Shown here in pieces: positions 34,401 to 42,302 of a stretch of DNA of 64,000 bases. The notes under the pieces are model-generated. The model made no database searches and was not told where the DNA came from. It was given only the letters and a program-made list of their open reading frames with translations. Positions within the stretch are counted from its first letter, which is position 1; the number at the start of each line of letters is the position of its first letter. Source of the stretch: Pseudomonas fluorescens (GTDB lineage Bacteria > Pseudomonadota > Gammaproteobacteria > Pseudomonadales > Pseudomonadaceae); assembly GCF_902497855.1 (NCBI RefSeq), contig NZ_CABVHU010000014.1, positions 62,001-126,000 of the forward strand, in the 5' to 3' direction. Position numbers and translations under genes: made by a program.

Positions 34401-34479
34401 CTTGCTGACGCTGCTGTTTTTGCCGGCGCTGTATGTGGCCTGGTACAAGATTCGCGAGCCGAAGAAAGAGGCGGCATAA
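31426..34479 (+). CDS. triC: RND multidrug efflux transporter, TriC-like
   Basis: The 1017-residue inner-membrane pump of the AcrB/HAE1 superfamily has twelve predicted membrane segments (first at about 15-35), two large periplasmic loops, and the proton-relay region ALGLLVDDAMITVE in the fourth segment. Proton influx drives export of drugs from the periplasm and outer membrane leaflet. No outer-membrane channel gene is in the operon, as in triABC. A REP-rich region follows. Confidence 0.88.
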   Translation: MKGSFNLSEWALKHQSFVWYLMFVALLMGVFSYMNLGREEDPSFTIKTMVIQTRWPGATQEETLKQVTDRIEKKLEELDSLDYVKSYTRPGESTVFVYLRDTTSAKDIPQIWYQVRKKIDDIRGQFPKGLQGPGFNDEFGDVFGSVYAFTADGLSMRQLRDYVEQVRAQIREVPGLGKVEMIGEQDEVLYLNFSTRKLAALGIDQRQVVQSLQSQNAVTPAGVIEAGPERISVRTSGQFESEKDLANVNLRLNDRFYRLADIAEISRGYVDPATPQFRFNGQPAIGLAIAMKKGGNIQAFGKALHQRMNDLTADLPVGVGVHTVSDQAEVVEKAVGGFTSALFEAVVIVLVVSFVSLGVRAGLVVACSIPLVLAMVFIFMEYSGITMQRISLGALIIALGLLVDDAMITVEMMVTRLEMGETKEQAATFAYTSTAFPMLTGTLVTVAGFVPIGLNASSAGEYTFTLFAVIAVAMLVSWVVAVLFAPVIGVHILSANVKPHDAEPGRIGRTFNYGMLWAMRNRWWAIGITIALFAASVFSMQFVQNQFFPSSDRPEILVDLNLPQNASIAETRKAVDKLEATLKDDPDIVRWSTYIGEGAIRFYLPLDQQLQNPYYAQLIIVSKGLESRTALSQRLRERLRKDFVGIGSYVQALEMGPPVGRPMQYRVSGKDIDQVRKHAIALATELDKNSHIGEIIFDWNEPGKVLRIDIAQDKARQLGLSSEDVANLMNSIVVGAPVTQVDDDIYLINVVGRAIDAERGTPETLQNLQIVTPGGTSIPLLAFATVRYELEQPLVWRRDRKPTITIKAAVRDEIQPTDLVKQLKPDIEKFAASLPVGYKVATGGTVEESGKAQGPIAKVVPLMLFLMATFLMIQLHSVQKLFLVASVAPLGLIGVVLALIPTGTPMGFVAILGILALIGIIIRNSVILVTQIESFEKDGYAPWDAVLQATEHRRRPILLTAAAASLGMIPIAREVFWGPMAYAMIGGIIIATLLTLLFLPALYVAWYKIREPKKEAA

Positions 34480-34504
34480 AGGCGAGCGCTGCGCGCTCAT
34501 CGCT

Positions 34505-34600
34505 GCGGTGCGGCGATCCGACAAGCCAGCTCCTTGTATCGGTCCTCGTCGTTCAAACTCACGCGGTCAAATGTAGGAGCTGGCTTGCCAGCGAAGGCGT
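34505..34600. repeat. REP doublet, partly degenerate
   Basis: GACAAGCCAGCTCCTTGTA (34521) and GTAGGAGCTGGCTTGCCAGC (34573) in inverted orientation, between convergent triC and the methyltransferase gene. Confidence 0.7.
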
Positions 34601-34609
34601 CAGAACTGA

Positions 34610-35239
34610 CTATACAGCTCTACGCCAGACACTCGCCAACCAAGGCTGCTGCTCCCGTGGCAGCCCTGTCGGCCGGTAGTAATGCTCCAGCTCGACAAAC
34701 CCCGCCTCGGTCAGCAATTGCTGCCACGCCTGAAGATCGTGATACGCTCCATAACGCGGCCCGTTCCACCCCTCCTGATTTTCCCCACGCGGATTGGAAC
34801 TGAACAACACGCCACGTGGTTTCAACGCCCCACGCAGTTCCTTCAACACCCGCGGCAATTCCTGACGCGGAATGTGAAACAACACCGCATTGGCAAAAAT
34901 CCCGTCGAATCGCTCGGCGGGCAGATCCAGTTTCAAAAAGTCCTGCTGCCAGACCTCGCACCCGCTGTCCTCGCGCGCCATCTGCGCGAACTTCTCCGAA
35001 CCATCCAGCCCGACAGCGTTATGGCCCATGCGCGTGAACGTCTGTAAATCACGCCCCGGCCCACAGCCAAAATCAAGAATGTCGAACGGCGCCTCACCCT
35101 GAATATGCCGCAACAGGGCATCGATGTTCTGGCTGACATCGTGGTCGCGGGTGCCTTCGCGAAAACTTTCGGCCACAGAGTCGTAATGGCCTAGGGTGGT
35201 GGCGGTGATCTGCTCGAGGTCGGCGGAAGTCTGTTTCAT
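34610..35239 (-). CDS. class I SAM-dependent methyltransferase
   Basis: The 209-residue protein has SAM-binding motif I DILDFGCGPGRDLQTF, motif II AVGLDGSEKF, and a motif around FDGIFANAVLFHI. Substrate not evident. The start at ATG 35239 (MKQTSADLEQITA) fits the family length; the ribosome site is weak, and upstream in-frame starts cannot be ruled out. Confidence 0.85.
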   Translation of the reverse strand: MKQTSADLEQITATTLGHYDSVAESFREGTRDHDVSQNIDALLRHIQGEAPFDILDFGCGPGRDLQTFTRMGHNAVGLDGSEKFAQMAREDSGCEVWQQDFLKLDLPAERFDGIFANAVLFHIPRQELPRVLKELRGALKPRGVLFSSNPRGENQEGWNGPRYGAYHDLQAWQQLLTEAGFVELEHYYRPTGLPREQQPWLASVWRRAV

Positions 35240-35444
35240 GGTCGGCTGCGCAGGCAATGTGGTTCGCCGAATATACGCCATCAGGCCTGGGCCTGCTGCG
35301 CAGCCATTCCCTGTAGGAGCAGCCGGTCGACGCTCGATTGCTCGTGAAGGCGATATCACTGGCGCCTGATGACCTGGATCAGCCCCGGCTTTGTTCATCC
35401 CCAGACAATCGATCGACCGATCAACCATGGCTTTTGATCTTGGC

Positions 35445-36089
35445 TTAACGCTTGTTCAAACCCCGAGCCAACCGATCACCACCCAACTGAATCACCGCCA
35501 CCAACACCACCAGCAACACAATCACCGTCAACATGATCTGGCTATCAAACCGCTGGTAGCCATACCGATAGGCAATATCCCCCAGCCCACCGGCACCTAT
35601 CGCCCCGGCCATGGCCGAGGAGTTGATCATGGTCACCAAGGTGATGGTGAAACCCCCGACAATCCCCGGCAACGCTTCAGGCAACAGCACATGCCAAACG
35701 ATATGCCAACGCCGGCAACCCATCGCCTGCGCCGCTTCTATCAACCCATGATCAACCTCGCGCAAACTGACTTCCGCGATACGCGCAAAGAACGGCGTGG
35801 CAGCAATGGTCAGCGGCACTACAGCGGCCCAGACACCGTAAGTGGTGCCGACGATCAACCGGGTAAACGGAATCAATGCCACCATCAAAATCAAAAATGG
35901 AATCGAACGAAACAGGTTCACGAACGCACCCAGCGCTCGGTTCAGTGCCGGTGCTTCGTAGATGCCGCCTTTGGAACTGGTCACCAGGATCACCGCCAGC
36001 GGAATGCCCGCCAGCAGCGCGATCAGCGATGACACGCCGACCATTAAAAACGTGTCGATGAAACCTTGAAGCAGCCGATCAAACCACAT
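35445..36089 (-). CDS. metI: methionine ABC transporter permease
   Basis: The 214-residue permease of the MetNIQ importer has five membrane segments and the EAA loop (GLIEAAQAMGCRRWHIVWHVLLPEALP). It overlaps the end of metN by 11 nt. Last gene of metQNI. Confidence 0.92.
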   Translation of the reverse strand: MWFDRLLQGFIDTFLMVGVSSLIALLAGIPLAVILVTSSKGGIYEAPALNRALGAFVNLFRSIPFLILMVALIPFTRLIVGTTYGVWAAVVPLTIAATPFFARIAEVSLREVDHGLIEAAQAMGCRRWHIVWHVLLPEALPGIVGGFTITLVTMINSSAMAGAIGAGGLGDIAYRYGYQRFDSQIMLTVIVLLVVLVAVIQLGGDRLARGLNKR

Positions 36090-37212
36090 AGCCCAATACC
36101 TCCACTTGTTGCGCCCACTGGCCCGCGCGCTGACGCAATTCTTCGGCGCCGAGGGACGAACCGGTCACCGCCAGCAGCAGTTGCCCGAGGGCATGGCCCT
36201 GAATCCGTTCGACGCCGCCTTGCAGCAAGCGCACGCGGCCACCGAGGGCGCTGAACAGTGCGGCCACGTCTGGTTCCTCGTGAGCGGCTCCAGTGAATTG
36301 CAGTCGCAGTACTACGGCGTCCTCGGCGGACTTCGGCTGCGTGCGCAACCGGCTTTGCAATTCTTCCGGCAACGCGTGTTGCAACGGCGCGAGCAAGGTC
36401 TTGCTGACCTCATGCTGCGGGTTGCCGAACACTTGCCACACCGGGCCCTGCTCGACGATCCGTCCGTGCTCCAGCACCACTACCCGGTCGCAGATATCGC
36501 GAATCACCGCCATCTCATGCGTGATCAGCACAATGGTCAAACCCAGGCGCTGATTGATCTCGCGCAGCAGGCCGAGGATCGATTGCGTGGTCTCCGGATC
36601 CAGCGCCGAAGTCGCTTCGTCGCACAGCAAAATCGCCGGGTCGTGTACCAGTGCCCGGGCGATGCCGACACGCTGTTTCTGCCCGCCGGACAGCTGCGCC
36701 GGATAGGCTTTGTGCTTCTCTTGCAGGCCTACCAGCTCCAGCAGTTCGCGGACTTTCTTTTCGCGTTTTTCCTTCGGCACCCCGGCGACTTTCAGCGGCA
36801 ACTCGACGTTCTGCCACACCGTCTTGGCCGACATCAGGTTGAAGTGCTGGAAGATCATGCCGATGCGTCGACGCAGCGTTACCAGGCGGTCTTCATCGAA
36901 TTCGCCGATATCGACCTGGTCGATCAGCACCCGCCCGGTGCTCGGTTGTTCGAGACGGTTGATGGTGCGGATCAGCGACGACTTGCCGGCGCCGCTGCGG
37001 CCGATGATGCCGAACACTTCGCCGCGCTGGATCGCCAGGTCGATGCCGTGCAATGCCGCCACTGGACCCTGCTGACCGTTATAGGTTTTGCCCAAACCGA
37101 TGAAGCGCACGTGGGCGCGATTAAGGTCCGGGTGCAGTTCTGTCCGTTCGACAGGCTCCGGGATAGGGCGGGGCTCTGGAATTTCCAGTCGCCGTTGGAT
37201 AGCGGCTGTCAT
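36079..37212 (-). CDS. metN: methionine ABC transporter ATP-binding protein
   Basis: The 377-residue ATPase has Walker A GRSGAGKSS, signature LSGGQKQR and Walker B LLCDEATSALD, plus a C-terminal NIL domain (after about residue 290) that in MetN binds methionine and inhibits transport when the cell has enough. The N-terminus is about 35 residues longer than in the E. coli protein. Starts 2 nt after metQ. Confidence 0.92.
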   Translation of the reverse strand: MTAAIQRRLEIPEPRPIPEPVERTELHPDLNRAHVRFIGLGKTYNGQQGPVAALHGIDLAIQRGEVFGIIGRSGAGKSSLIRTINRLEQPSTGRVLIDQVDIGEFDEDRLVTLRRRIGMIFQHFNLMSAKTVWQNVELPLKVAGVPKEKREKKVRELLELVGLQEKHKAYPAQLSGGQKQRVGIARALVHDPAILLCDEATSALDPETTQSILGLLREINQRLGLTIVLITHEMAVIRDICDRVVVLEHGRIVEQGPVWQVFGNPQHEVSKTLLAPLQHALPEELQSRLRTQPKSAEDAVVLRLQFTGAAHEEPDVAALFSALGGRVRLLQGGVERIQGHALGQLLLAVTGSSLGAEELRQRAGQWAQQVEVLGYVV

Positions 37213-37214
37213 GC

Positions 37215-38024
37215 TCAGCTTTCCCAGCCGGCTTGGTAGAGCTTGCCATGGGCTTTGTCCAGGGCTGCGCGAACGGCGGGTGAGTGCTGATAGATGTCGA
37301 CGAACTTGATCAGGCGTGGATCGGTTTTGCTATTCGGCTGGATCACGAACTGGATCACGTATTCCTTGTGATCGAGGCCGTCGAACAGCAGGGCAGAACC
37401 GGCATCGAAGGTCTTCGCCAGGCGGATGTAGGCGGGGTAGCCCTGTACCAGGTCGGCATCGTCATAGGCTCGCACCAGTTGCACGGCTTCGACCTGAAGG
37501 ATTTTGATGTTCTTTGGGTTGGCGATGATGTCTTCTTCGGTGGCCTTGTAGCCGACGCCCGGTTTGAGCGTGATCAGGCCAGCCTTGGCGAGAAGTTGCA
37601 GGCCGCGCCCGCTGTTGATCGGGTCGTTGGCGATGGCCACGCTGGCGCCTTCGGGCAGCTCGTCGAAGCTTTTGTATTGTTTCGAGTAGAGGCCGACGTT
37701 GTTGATGATCCCCGGGGCGAACGGCACCAGGTCAAATCCGGCGGCGGCCTTGGCGTTTTCCAGGAACGGGATGTGCTGGAAGTAGTTCACGTCGATGTCG
37801 CCGGCGGCGAGGCTGACGTTGGGGGCGATCCAGTCGCTGAATTCCACCAGGTCGACTTGCAGGCCTTGTTTCTTGGCTTCTTCGACGGCGGCTTCCAGCG
37901 GGATGGCGAAGGCGGCGGTAGTGCCGACTTTCAGCGGCGCGTCGGCGGCGAAGAGGGTGGAGCTGAAGAGGCCGAGGGCCAGGGCCAGTGCTTTGACTGG
38001 GTGCGAGAAGAGTTTCTTGGTCAT
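37215..38024 (-). CDS. metQ: methionine-binding protein
   Basis: The 269-residue periplasmic protein has a signal peptide (to about FAADA, residue 28) without a lipobox. NlpA-type core: VNYFQHIPFLENAK and IANDPINSGRGLQLLAKAGLI. It feeds MetNI encoded directly downstream. It differs from the orphan MetQ-like protein at 25782, so the two probably bind different ligands or with different affinity. It follows the organosulfur-oxidation genes after a REP doublet. Confidence 0.92.
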   Translation of the reverse strand: MTKKLFSHPVKALALALGLFSSTLFAADAPLKVGTTAAFAIPLEAAVEEAKKQGLQVDLVEFSDWIAPNVSLAAGDIDVNYFQHIPFLENAKAAAGFDLVPFAPGIINNVGLYSKQYKSFDELPEGASVAIANDPINSGRGLQLLAKAGLITLKPGVGYKATEEDIIANPKNIKILQVEAVQLVRAYDDADLVQGYPAYIRLAKTFDAGSALLFDGLDHKEYVIQFVIQPNSKTDPRLIKFVDIYQHSPAVRAALDKAHGKLYQAGWES

Positions 38025-38071
38025 GATGGGGTTTCCAGTCAGTGCATTAAATTTTGGTGCCTATTAGGGCC

Positions 38072-38150
38072 TCTTCGCTGGCAAGCCAGCTCCTACACAG
38101 GGTCTGCGAACGCTATAGATCCCCTGTAGGAGCTGGCTTGCCAGCGAAGC
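38072..38150. repeat. REP doublet between the monooxygenase and metQ
   Basis: CTTCGCTGGCAAGCCAGCTC and GTAGGAGCTGGCTTGCCAGC in inverted orientation. It may set the expression ratio between the two parts of the sulfur operon. Confidence 0.85.
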
Positions 38151-38152
38151 TT

Positions 38153-39520
38153 TTAGCGGCGGTACGTCGAACCGATGTGTTGCTCAGGCAAATGCGCCCC
38201 TTCGCGAAACAGCTTTTCCCGCAAGCTGCCCTTGTCGTAAGCCGTCTTGTACGACCCCCGACGCTGCAACTCCGGAATCACCAGCTCAATGAAATCCACA
38301 TAGCTTTCCGGGGTGACGATCCGTGTCAGGTTGAAACCATCGAGCCCGGCTTCGGCAATCCACGATTCCAGCTCATCAGCCACTTGCTCAGGCGAACCCA
38401 CCACGGTGATGTAGCGTCCGCCGAGGGCGTGTTGCTCGAGCAATTTGCGCCGGGTCCAGTCGTTGTTTTGCAGGTTTTTGGTGGCGGACTGAATGGCGTT
38501 GCTCTTCACGTACTGGATCGGCTCATCGATCTCGTACTCGGAAAAATCGATCCCGGTGGACGCCGAGAAATGCGCCACCCCGGCTTCGGCACTGGCATAG
38601 CTCAGGTACTCGGCATGCTTGGCCCAGGCTTGTTTTTCAGTGGCGCCGACAATCACATTCAGCCCCATGAACACCTTGATGTCCTCAGGGTTGCGCCCGG
38701 CCTCGACCGCACTGGCGCGAACCTTGTCCACCTGAGTCTTGGTCGACGGTTTGTTCTGGCCGCTGATGAACACGCACTCGGCATGGCGCCCTGCGAACTG
38801 CAAACCGCGATCGGAACTGCCCGCCTGGAACAGCACCGGCGTGCGTTGCGGCGACGGCTCGCAGAGGTGATAACCCTCGACCTGATAAAACTCGCCCTTG
38901 TGCTCGACCTTGTGCACTTTTTCCGGTTGGGCGTAGATCCGTTGCTTTGGATCGTTGAGCACCGCGCCGTCTTCCCAGCTGCCTTCCCAGAGTTTGTAGA
39001 GCACTTGCAGGTATTCGTCGGCCTGGTCGTAACGACGATCGTGCTCGACCTGTTTACTCAGCCCCATGGCCTTGGCGGCGCTGTCGAGGTAGCCGGTGAC
39101 GATGTTCCAGCCGACCCTGCCGCGGCTTAGATGATCGAGTGTCGACAGGCGTCGGGCGAACAGGTACGGCGGTTCGTAGGTCAGGTTGGCGGTCAGGCCG
39201 AAGCCGAGGTTTCTGGTGACGGCGGCCATGGCCGAGACCAGGAGCAGCGGATCGTTGACCGGCAGCTGAATCGACTCTTTCAGTGGTACGTCCACCGAGT
39301 TCTGGTAGACGTCGTACACCCCGACGATGTCGGCGATGAACAGTCCATCGAACAGCCCGCGCTCCAACAGTTGTGCCAGCTCGGTCCAGTATTCAATGGT
39401 TTTGTACTGGGTGGAGTTGTCCCGTGGATGCGTCCACAGGCCATGGTTGATGTGGCCGATGCAATTCATGTTGAAGGCGTTGAGCAGGATCTTTTTTTTG
39501 CTCGTTTGAGGCGTCGCCAT
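38153..39520 (-). CDS. FMN-dependent monooxygenase, NtaA/SnaA/DszA family
   Basis: The 455-residue luciferase-like flavin monooxygenase uses reduced FMN and oxygen to attack carbon-sulfur or carbon-nitrogen bonds. Conserved blocks include AFNMNCIGHINHGLW, the LSRGRVGWNIVTGY motif and VLFQAGSSDRGLQFAG. It shares a stop-start overlap (TAATG) with the SfnB-like gene before it, so the two act in one pathway. The exact organosulfur substrate is unknown. No flavin reductase gene is next to it, so reduced FMN must come from elsewhere. Confidence 0.9.
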   Translation of the reverse strand: MATPQTSKKKILLNAFNMNCIGHINHGLWTHPRDNSTQYKTIEYWTELAQLLERGLFDGLFIADIVGVYDVYQNSVDVPLKESIQLPVNDPLLLVSAMAAVTRNLGFGLTANLTYEPPYLFARRLSTLDHLSRGRVGWNIVTGYLDSAAKAMGLSKQVEHDRRYDQADEYLQVLYKLWEGSWEDGAVLNDPKQRIYAQPEKVHKVEHKGEFYQVEGYHLCEPSPQRTPVLFQAGSSDRGLQFAGRHAECVFISGQNKPSTKTQVDKVRASAVEAGRNPEDIKVFMGLNVIVGATEKQAWAKHAEYLSYASAEAGVAHFSASTGIDFSEYEIDEPIQYVKSNAIQSATKNLQNNDWTRRKLLEQHALGGRYITVVGSPEQVADELESWIAEAGLDGFNLTRIVTPESYVDFIELVIPELQRRGSYKTAYDKGSLREKLFREGAHLPEQHIGSTYRR

Positions 39521-40713
39521 TAGATGGTCCCCCGCAACGGCGGGTTTTCATCGTTGAGGTAGTAGTTGCCGACGGCGTGATACTTCCAGCGCACCGGGTC
39601 GTGCAGGGTATGCACCCGAGCGTTGCGCCAGTGGCGATCCAGACCGTGTTCGGCCAGCGTGGCCTGACTGCCGGCCAGTTCGAACAGCGTGCTGCCGGCG
39701 GCAAGAGAAATTTCGGTGCTGATGGCCCGGGCTTCGGCGACGGCAATCGACGCGGCGGCGACAGTCTCTGCGTCAGTCTGGGCCTGGGCCTTGTCGAGCA
39801 ATTCACCGGCGCGTTCCAGCAGCGCTTCGGTGGCGTGCAGGCGAATGCTCAAGTGACCGAAGCTCTTGATGGTCAGGGGGTCTTCGGTGGCTTTGTCGTT
39901 GCCGGAATCGATCCACGGCCGGGTCCTGGTGCGCACGAAGTGCAACGCATCTTCATAGGCGGCGCGAGCGATGCCGGTGTCGATGGCGGCATGAAGAATC
40001 TGCGCCAGCGGGCCGACGGTGGTCGGACGTTCGAAAGCGCTCTGGAACGGGATCACGTCTTCGGCGGCGACGAAGACGTCTTCGAATACCACCGAACCGC
40101 TGCCGGTGGTGCGCTGGCCGAAACCGCTCCAATCGTCGATGACCGTCAGGCCCTTGCTGTTGCGGGGCACGAAAGCCAATTGCTGCACGCCGTGTTCATC
40201 CACCACCGAGGTCGGGATGCGTTGGGCGTAGATGGCGCCGGTGGCGTAGAACTTGCGGCCGTCGATGCGGTAACCCTCACCATCGCGAGTGAGGCGGGTG
40301 ACGCGGTCGTGGGCGGTTTTTGTGCCGAGTTCGGCCAGTGCATTGCCAAAGCGCTGACCGGCCAATACCTCTGCGTACAGACGTTTTTTCTGCTCGGCGC
40401 TGCCATTCACGCGCAGCACTTCGAGGGCATAGAAATGGTTCTGCGGAATTTGTCCAAGTGAGCCGTCAGCCTGAGCAATCAGCGCGATCACCTTGGCCAG
40501 CGTGACGTTGGAAACGCCGGCACCGCCGTACTCCCTGGGCACGCTGATGCCCCACAGGCCCGAGCGGGAAAACACTTCAAGTTCCGGGTGTGGCAAACGG
40601 CGTTCGCGGTCGCGCAGGGCGCTGTCGCGTTTGAAATCCTCGGCCAGGTCACTGGCGACAATCAGGGCGTGCTCATCGCTGGTTATGACCGCGACGTGGT
40701 GAGAAAAAGTCAT
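39520..40713 (-). CDS. sfnB: SfnB-family acyl-CoA-dehydrogenase-like oxidoreductase (second copy)
   Basis: The 397-residue flavoprotein has acyl-CoA dehydrogenase architecture (helical N-domain, beta middle domain around KFYATGAIYAQRIP, helical C-domain) and the SfnB-type ending RHWRNARVHTLHDPVRWKYH. SfnB proteins are sulfur-starvation-induced flavoproteins in organosulfur use; like DszC they probably act as flavin-dependent monooxygenases. ATG 40713 has GGAG upstream. Second gene of a three-gene set. Confidence 0.88.
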   Translation of the reverse strand: MTFSHHVAVITSDEHALIVASDLAEDFKRDSALRDRERRLPHPELEVFSRSGLWGISVPREYGGAGVSNVTLAKVIALIAQADGSLGQIPQNHFYALEVLRVNGSAEQKKRLYAEVLAGQRFGNALAELGTKTAHDRVTRLTRDGEGYRIDGRKFYATGAIYAQRIPTSVVDEHGVQQLAFVPRNSKGLTVIDDWSGFGQRTTGSGSVVFEDVFVAAEDVIPFQSAFERPTTVGPLAQILHAAIDTGIARAAYEDALHFVRTRTRPWIDSGNDKATEDPLTIKSFGHLSIRLHATEALLERAGELLDKAQAQTDAETVAAASIAVAEARAISTEISLAAGSTLFELAGSQATLAEHGLDRHWRNARVHTLHDPVRWKYHAVGNYYLNDENPPLRGTI

Positions 40714-40751
40714 GTGTTTCTCCAGAGATCTGGTCAAAAGGGTTCTGGTCG

Positions 40752-41993
40752 TCAAATCCAGGAGTGGCGAGCGGGCAGCGTGCCGTTCAGGTGATAGGTG
40801 CCAACGGCGTGGTATTTCCAGCGCACCGGGTCGTGCAGGGTGTGCACGCGGGCGTTGCGCCAGTGGCGGTCGAGGTTGAATTCGGCGAGGGTGGCGCGGC
40901 TGCCGGCCAGCTCGAAGAGTTTTTCGCTGGCCAGCAGCGAGATCTCGGTGGTCAGCACTTTGGCTTCGGCCACGGCAATCGAGGCACGCGCGGCGGACTC
41001 GGCAGTGAGCGGCGCGGCGCTGACCTGGTCGAGCACCTGCCCGGCCTTGCGCAACAAGGCTTCGGCGGCGTGCAGTTCGATTTTCAATTTGCCGATGTCG
41101 GCGATCACGTAGAGGTCATCGCTGGCCCTGTCGACCTTGGCATCGATCCATGGCCGGGCTCGGGTTTTCACGAACTCGATGGCGTCGTCGATGGCGCCCC
41201 GGGCGATACCGGCATCGATGGCCGCTTGGATCAACTGCGAGACTGCGCCCTGGATGTTCGGCTTGTCGTTGAGCTTCCAGGTATCCACCACCAGCTCGGC
41301 GTCGACCCGCACGTTGTTGAGCAAAATCGTGCCGCTGGCGGTGGTGCGCTGACCGAAACCGGACCAGTCATCCACGATGCGCAGGCCCGGCGTGCCGCGA
41401 CGGACAAAGGCCAGCACTTGCCTGCCATCGTCGTTCAGCGCCTTGACCGCGACCCAGTGGGCGAACAGGGCGCCGGTCGAATAAAATTTTTGGCCGTTGA
41501 TGACGAAGCCATCGCCGTCGGCGGTGATCCGCGCTTTGAGTTCAAGGGTATTTCTGGTGCCGCGTTCCGGCCCTGCATTCCCGATCCGCCAGCCTTCGAG
41601 CACGCTTTTGAACAGCTGCTTTTTCTGTGATTCGGTGGCGCTGCCGAGCACCAGATTGAGAATGCCGAACTGGTTCTGCGGAATTTGCCCGAGGGCCGGG
41701 TCGGCCGCGGAAATGATCGCGAACACCTCGGCCAGGGTGACGAATGAAACCTGTGGGCCGCCGTACTCACGGGCGATGGCGATGCTGCCCAGCCCGCTGC
41801 GGGTGAACTGTTCGATTTCCGACCATGGCAGCTTGCGGTGTCGGTCACGTTTGGCTGCCTGCAGGCGGGCGACTTGCGCCAGCTCATGGGCGGCTTTGAT
41901 GGCTTGGGTGTCGTTGCGCAGGACTTGCGCGGGCAACAACAAGGGGGCGATGTCCAGATCACTCTGAACGATTGCATCGGCCAGACTGGACAT
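40752..41993 (-). CDS. sfnB: SfnB-family acyl-CoA-dehydrogenase-like oxidoreductase (first copy)
   Basis: The 413-residue paralogue of the next gene has the same fold and the same ending RHWRNARVHTLHDPVRWKYH. ATG 41993 has AAGGAG 8 nt upstream; a GTG three codons earlier is less likely. It is the first gene of the unit sfnB-sfnB-monooxygenase and probably of the longer unit including metQNI. An element resembling the sulfur-type site lies about 175 nt upstream. Confidence 0.88.
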   Translation of the reverse strand: MSSLADAIVQSDLDIAPLLLPAQVLRNDTQAIKAAHELAQVARLQAAKRDRHRKLPWSEIEQFTRSGLGSIAIAREYGGPQVSFVTLAEVFAIISAADPALGQIPQNQFGILNLVLGSATESQKKQLFKSVLEGWRIGNAGPERGTRNTLELKARITADGDGFVINGQKFYSTGALFAHWVAVKALNDDGRQVLAFVRRGTPGLRIVDDWSGFGQRTTASGTILLNNVRVDAELVVDTWKLNDKPNIQGAVSQLIQAAIDAGIARGAIDDAIEFVKTRARPWIDAKVDRASDDLYVIADIGKLKIELHAAEALLRKAGQVLDQVSAAPLTAESAARASIAVAEAKVLTTEISLLASEKLFELAGSRATLAEFNLDRHWRNARVHTLHDPVRWKYHAVGTYHLNGTLPARHSWI

Positions 41994-42168
41994 CAGTGCC
42001 ACTCCTTGGCTGCACGCAATGCCCGGGCGATCTGCACTGGGGTGATTGTGTTCCGGACCATACCTACCTCACATCTCATGGACCGCCGCGATGGTTGCGG
42101 CGAAGTAAAAACAAGAATGTCCGGTGGTCCGGTGCATATACCCTAAGCGAGTATAAAAATAAAATAAA

Positions 42169-42183
42169 CCAACTTTTAGGAAT
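42169..42183. promoter_or_regulatory. AT-rich half-palindrome upstream of the sfnB pair
   Basis: CCAACTTTTAGGAAT aligns with the 15-bp elements before oscA and tcyJ: the right half GGAAT and the T-rich centre are kept, the left half is degenerate. Confidence 0.35.
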
Positions 42184-42211
42184 ATGGATAGAAGAGGTGT
42201 CACACACCCTT

Positions 42212-42298
42212 GTAGGAGCCGGCTTGCCGGCGAAGGCGTCAGCATGGGCGCTGCACGGCTCGAGGCCGCCTTCGCGAGCAAGCTTCGCTCCTACAGGG
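42212..42298. repeat. REP doublet
   Basis: GTAGGAGCCGGCTTGCCGGC and GCGAGCAAGCTTCGCTCCTA in inverted orientation, the two arms being of different REP subtypes. Confidence 0.8.
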
Positions 42299-42302
42299 GA
42301 TC

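Noticed and set aside
32854..34524. 556-codon minus-strand frame opposite triC
   Set aside because: Antisense artefact of GC-rich codon use; the plus-strand RND gene is unmistakable.
38153..41993. Sigma54 (-24/-12) promoter for the sfnB genes
   Set aside because: I scanned upstream of 41993 and saw no convincing GG-N10-GC element, despite the sigma54-activator gene elsewhere in the cluster.
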